Assembly (NCBI RefSeq): GCF_003206065.1
Contig: NZ_PZJQ01000005.1
Coordinates: 124,001-188,000, forward strand
Length of the DNA stretch: 64,000 bases
Direction: 5' to 3'
Origin: Salinicola halimionae
Lineage (GTDB): Bacteria > Pseudomonadota > Gammaproteobacteria > Pseudomonadales > Halomonadaceae
Shown here: piece by piece, positions 63,497 to 64,000 of the stretch
Layout of the letters: every line of letters starts with the position of its first letter
Numbering within the stretch: the stretch's first letter is position 1
Position numbers and translations under genes: made by a program
Notes under the pieces: generated by a model
What the model saw: only the letters and a program-made list of their open reading frames with translations
Told to the model about the DNA's origin: nothing
Databases searched by the model: none

Positions 63497-64000
63497 TCAG
63501 CGCCGTAGGCTGCCAGAATCGCCGCGCAGGGCATAGGCTTCCAGCACGCGGGCATGGACATCGGCGAGAGGGTGGTCGTGCTCGAGGGCAAGGCGATGGA
63601 TGTCATCATATTCCGGCGCCACCCGGATATCGCGGCCGTCTAGGCTGCCGATCTTGACCCTGACCTCGCCCCACTCGGTTTCGACGACTTCGATTCGGCG
63701 ATTCAGAATTCGCCGGCTGGATTCATGACGGCGCACGCCGAAAGTCGAGGTGTGCAGGAGCAAGAGTCGCTCCAGGCCATCCGCTCGCGGCCACGGTGCC
63801 AATACCGTGATCAACGTTCCGGGGCGAGATTTCTTCATCGTGATCGGGGTATAGAACACATCGAGGGCCCCGGCTTCCAGCAGCAAGCCCATCAGGTGGC
63901 CCAGTTGCTCGCCAGTAACATCGTCGAGCTGGCACTCCAGGACGCCGATCGACTCTCGCGGTTCGTCGTCGTGGGTGGTCGTGGACGATCTCTCGGCCTC
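63497..64000 (-). CDS. larC: Nickel-pincer cofactor biosynthesis protein LarC, partial
   Basis: The frame enters from the right edge. LarC inserts nickel into the pyridinium-bis-thiocarboxylic-acid mononucleotide to complete the cofactor of LarA-type racemases and epimerases. The visible ~167 residues are the C-terminal part: GVLECQLDDVTGEQLGHLMG, LLEAGALDVFYTPITMKKSR, PGTLITVL, RRILNRRIEVVETEWGEVRVK and the end EAYALRGDSGSLRR. The stop is at 63497. The N-terminal, metal-binding part and any larA/larB/larE neighbours lie outside. It is convergent-free: the next gene on the same strand starts about 240 bp away across the 12-bp repeat array. Confidence 0.88.
   Translation of the reverse strand, partial: EAERSSTTTHDDEPRESIGVLECQLDDVTGEQLGHLMGLLLEAGALDVFYTPITMKKSRPGTLITVLAPWPRADGLERLLLLHTSTFGVRRHESSRRILNRRIEVVETEWGEVRVKIGSLDGRDIRVAPEYDDIHRLALEHDHPLADVHARVLEAYALRGDSGSLRR

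Noticed and set aside
63315-63536. Plus-strand frame encoding an SDSA-like repeat
   Set aside because: It starts upstream without a ribosome binding site and its 3' end runs antisense into larC; the tandem repeat, not a protein, explains the pattern.

Overview
The window is a GC-rich, densely packed bacterial chromosome segment. Gene content and gene order point to a halophilic gammaproteobacterium, most likely in the Halomonadaceae (a Halomonas/Salinicola-like genus). The grounds are the osmF-yehYXW compatible-solute transporter, a FabY-type ketosynthase, the tadA/mltF/purL and coaD/ferredoxin neighbourhoods, and many short overlapping operons. This is an inference from content; no rRNA or other marker RNA lies in the window. 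I saw no tRNA, rRNA, CRISPR array, prophage or transposase gene.

Layout. 1-3.8 kb: tmcA (left end cut by the window) and pepD. 3.9-5.4 kb: an AT-richer island that reads as a small integron gene-cassette array with no integrase nearby (CALIN-like). It has three cassettes: a broken GIY-YIG nuclease, a DUF2164 protein and a P-loop kinase. Each is followed by an attC-like site, and the first site is close to textbook. 5.4-11 kb: App1-like phosphatase, PfpI/DJ-1 protein, rmuC, dps and glycerate kinase. 11.2-14.1 kb: four overlapping genes (two related lipoproteins, a DUF1007 protein, a NicO-type Ni/Co exporter). 14.1-15.3 kb: HIT protein and two entericidin-like micro-lipoproteins. 15.4-20 kb: fdhD, a YdeP/FdhF-type molybdoenzyme, a small winged-helix-like protein and an SDR dehydrogenase.

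20-24.9 kb: a catabolic operon (AtuA-like DUF1446 protein, small partner, CitMHS symporter, alpha/beta hydrolase) divergent from a LysR regulator. 24.9-28.9 kb: the osmF-yehYXW operon. 29-36 kb: mixed genes, including an I78 inhibitor, a propeller-like protein, cytochrome b561, a channel-like voltage-sensor protein, a hot-dog thioesterase, atoE and a MATE pump. 36-42.5 kb: ferredoxin, coaD, fabY, a TrmB-like methyltransferase, an SMR pump, dacB and a META-domain lipoprotein. 42.5-48.3 kb: GNAT acetyltransferase, a secreted protein, a TSUP permease, an AraC regulator divergent from a YahK-type alcohol dehydrogenase, tesB and tadA. 48.3-56 kb: a diguanylate cyclase, mltF and purL. 56.2-56.4 kb: a long inverted-repeat element. 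56.5-59 kb: an aromatic amino-acid ammonia-lyase, a YgiN-like monooxygenase and a small unknown protein.

59-63.3 kb: a four-carbon acid-sugar catabolic cluster: a DeoR regulator, a 3-hydroxyacid dehydrogenase, and a single reading frame fusing a DUF1537 acid-sugar kinase to a PdxA2-type dehydrogenase, with a perfect 15-bp palindrome in its promoter region. The right edge carries the C-terminal part of larC.

A recurrent feature of the whole window is short imperfect tandem duplication (12-17 bp units), mostly just after stop codons or in intergenic DNA, and once in frame inside purL.
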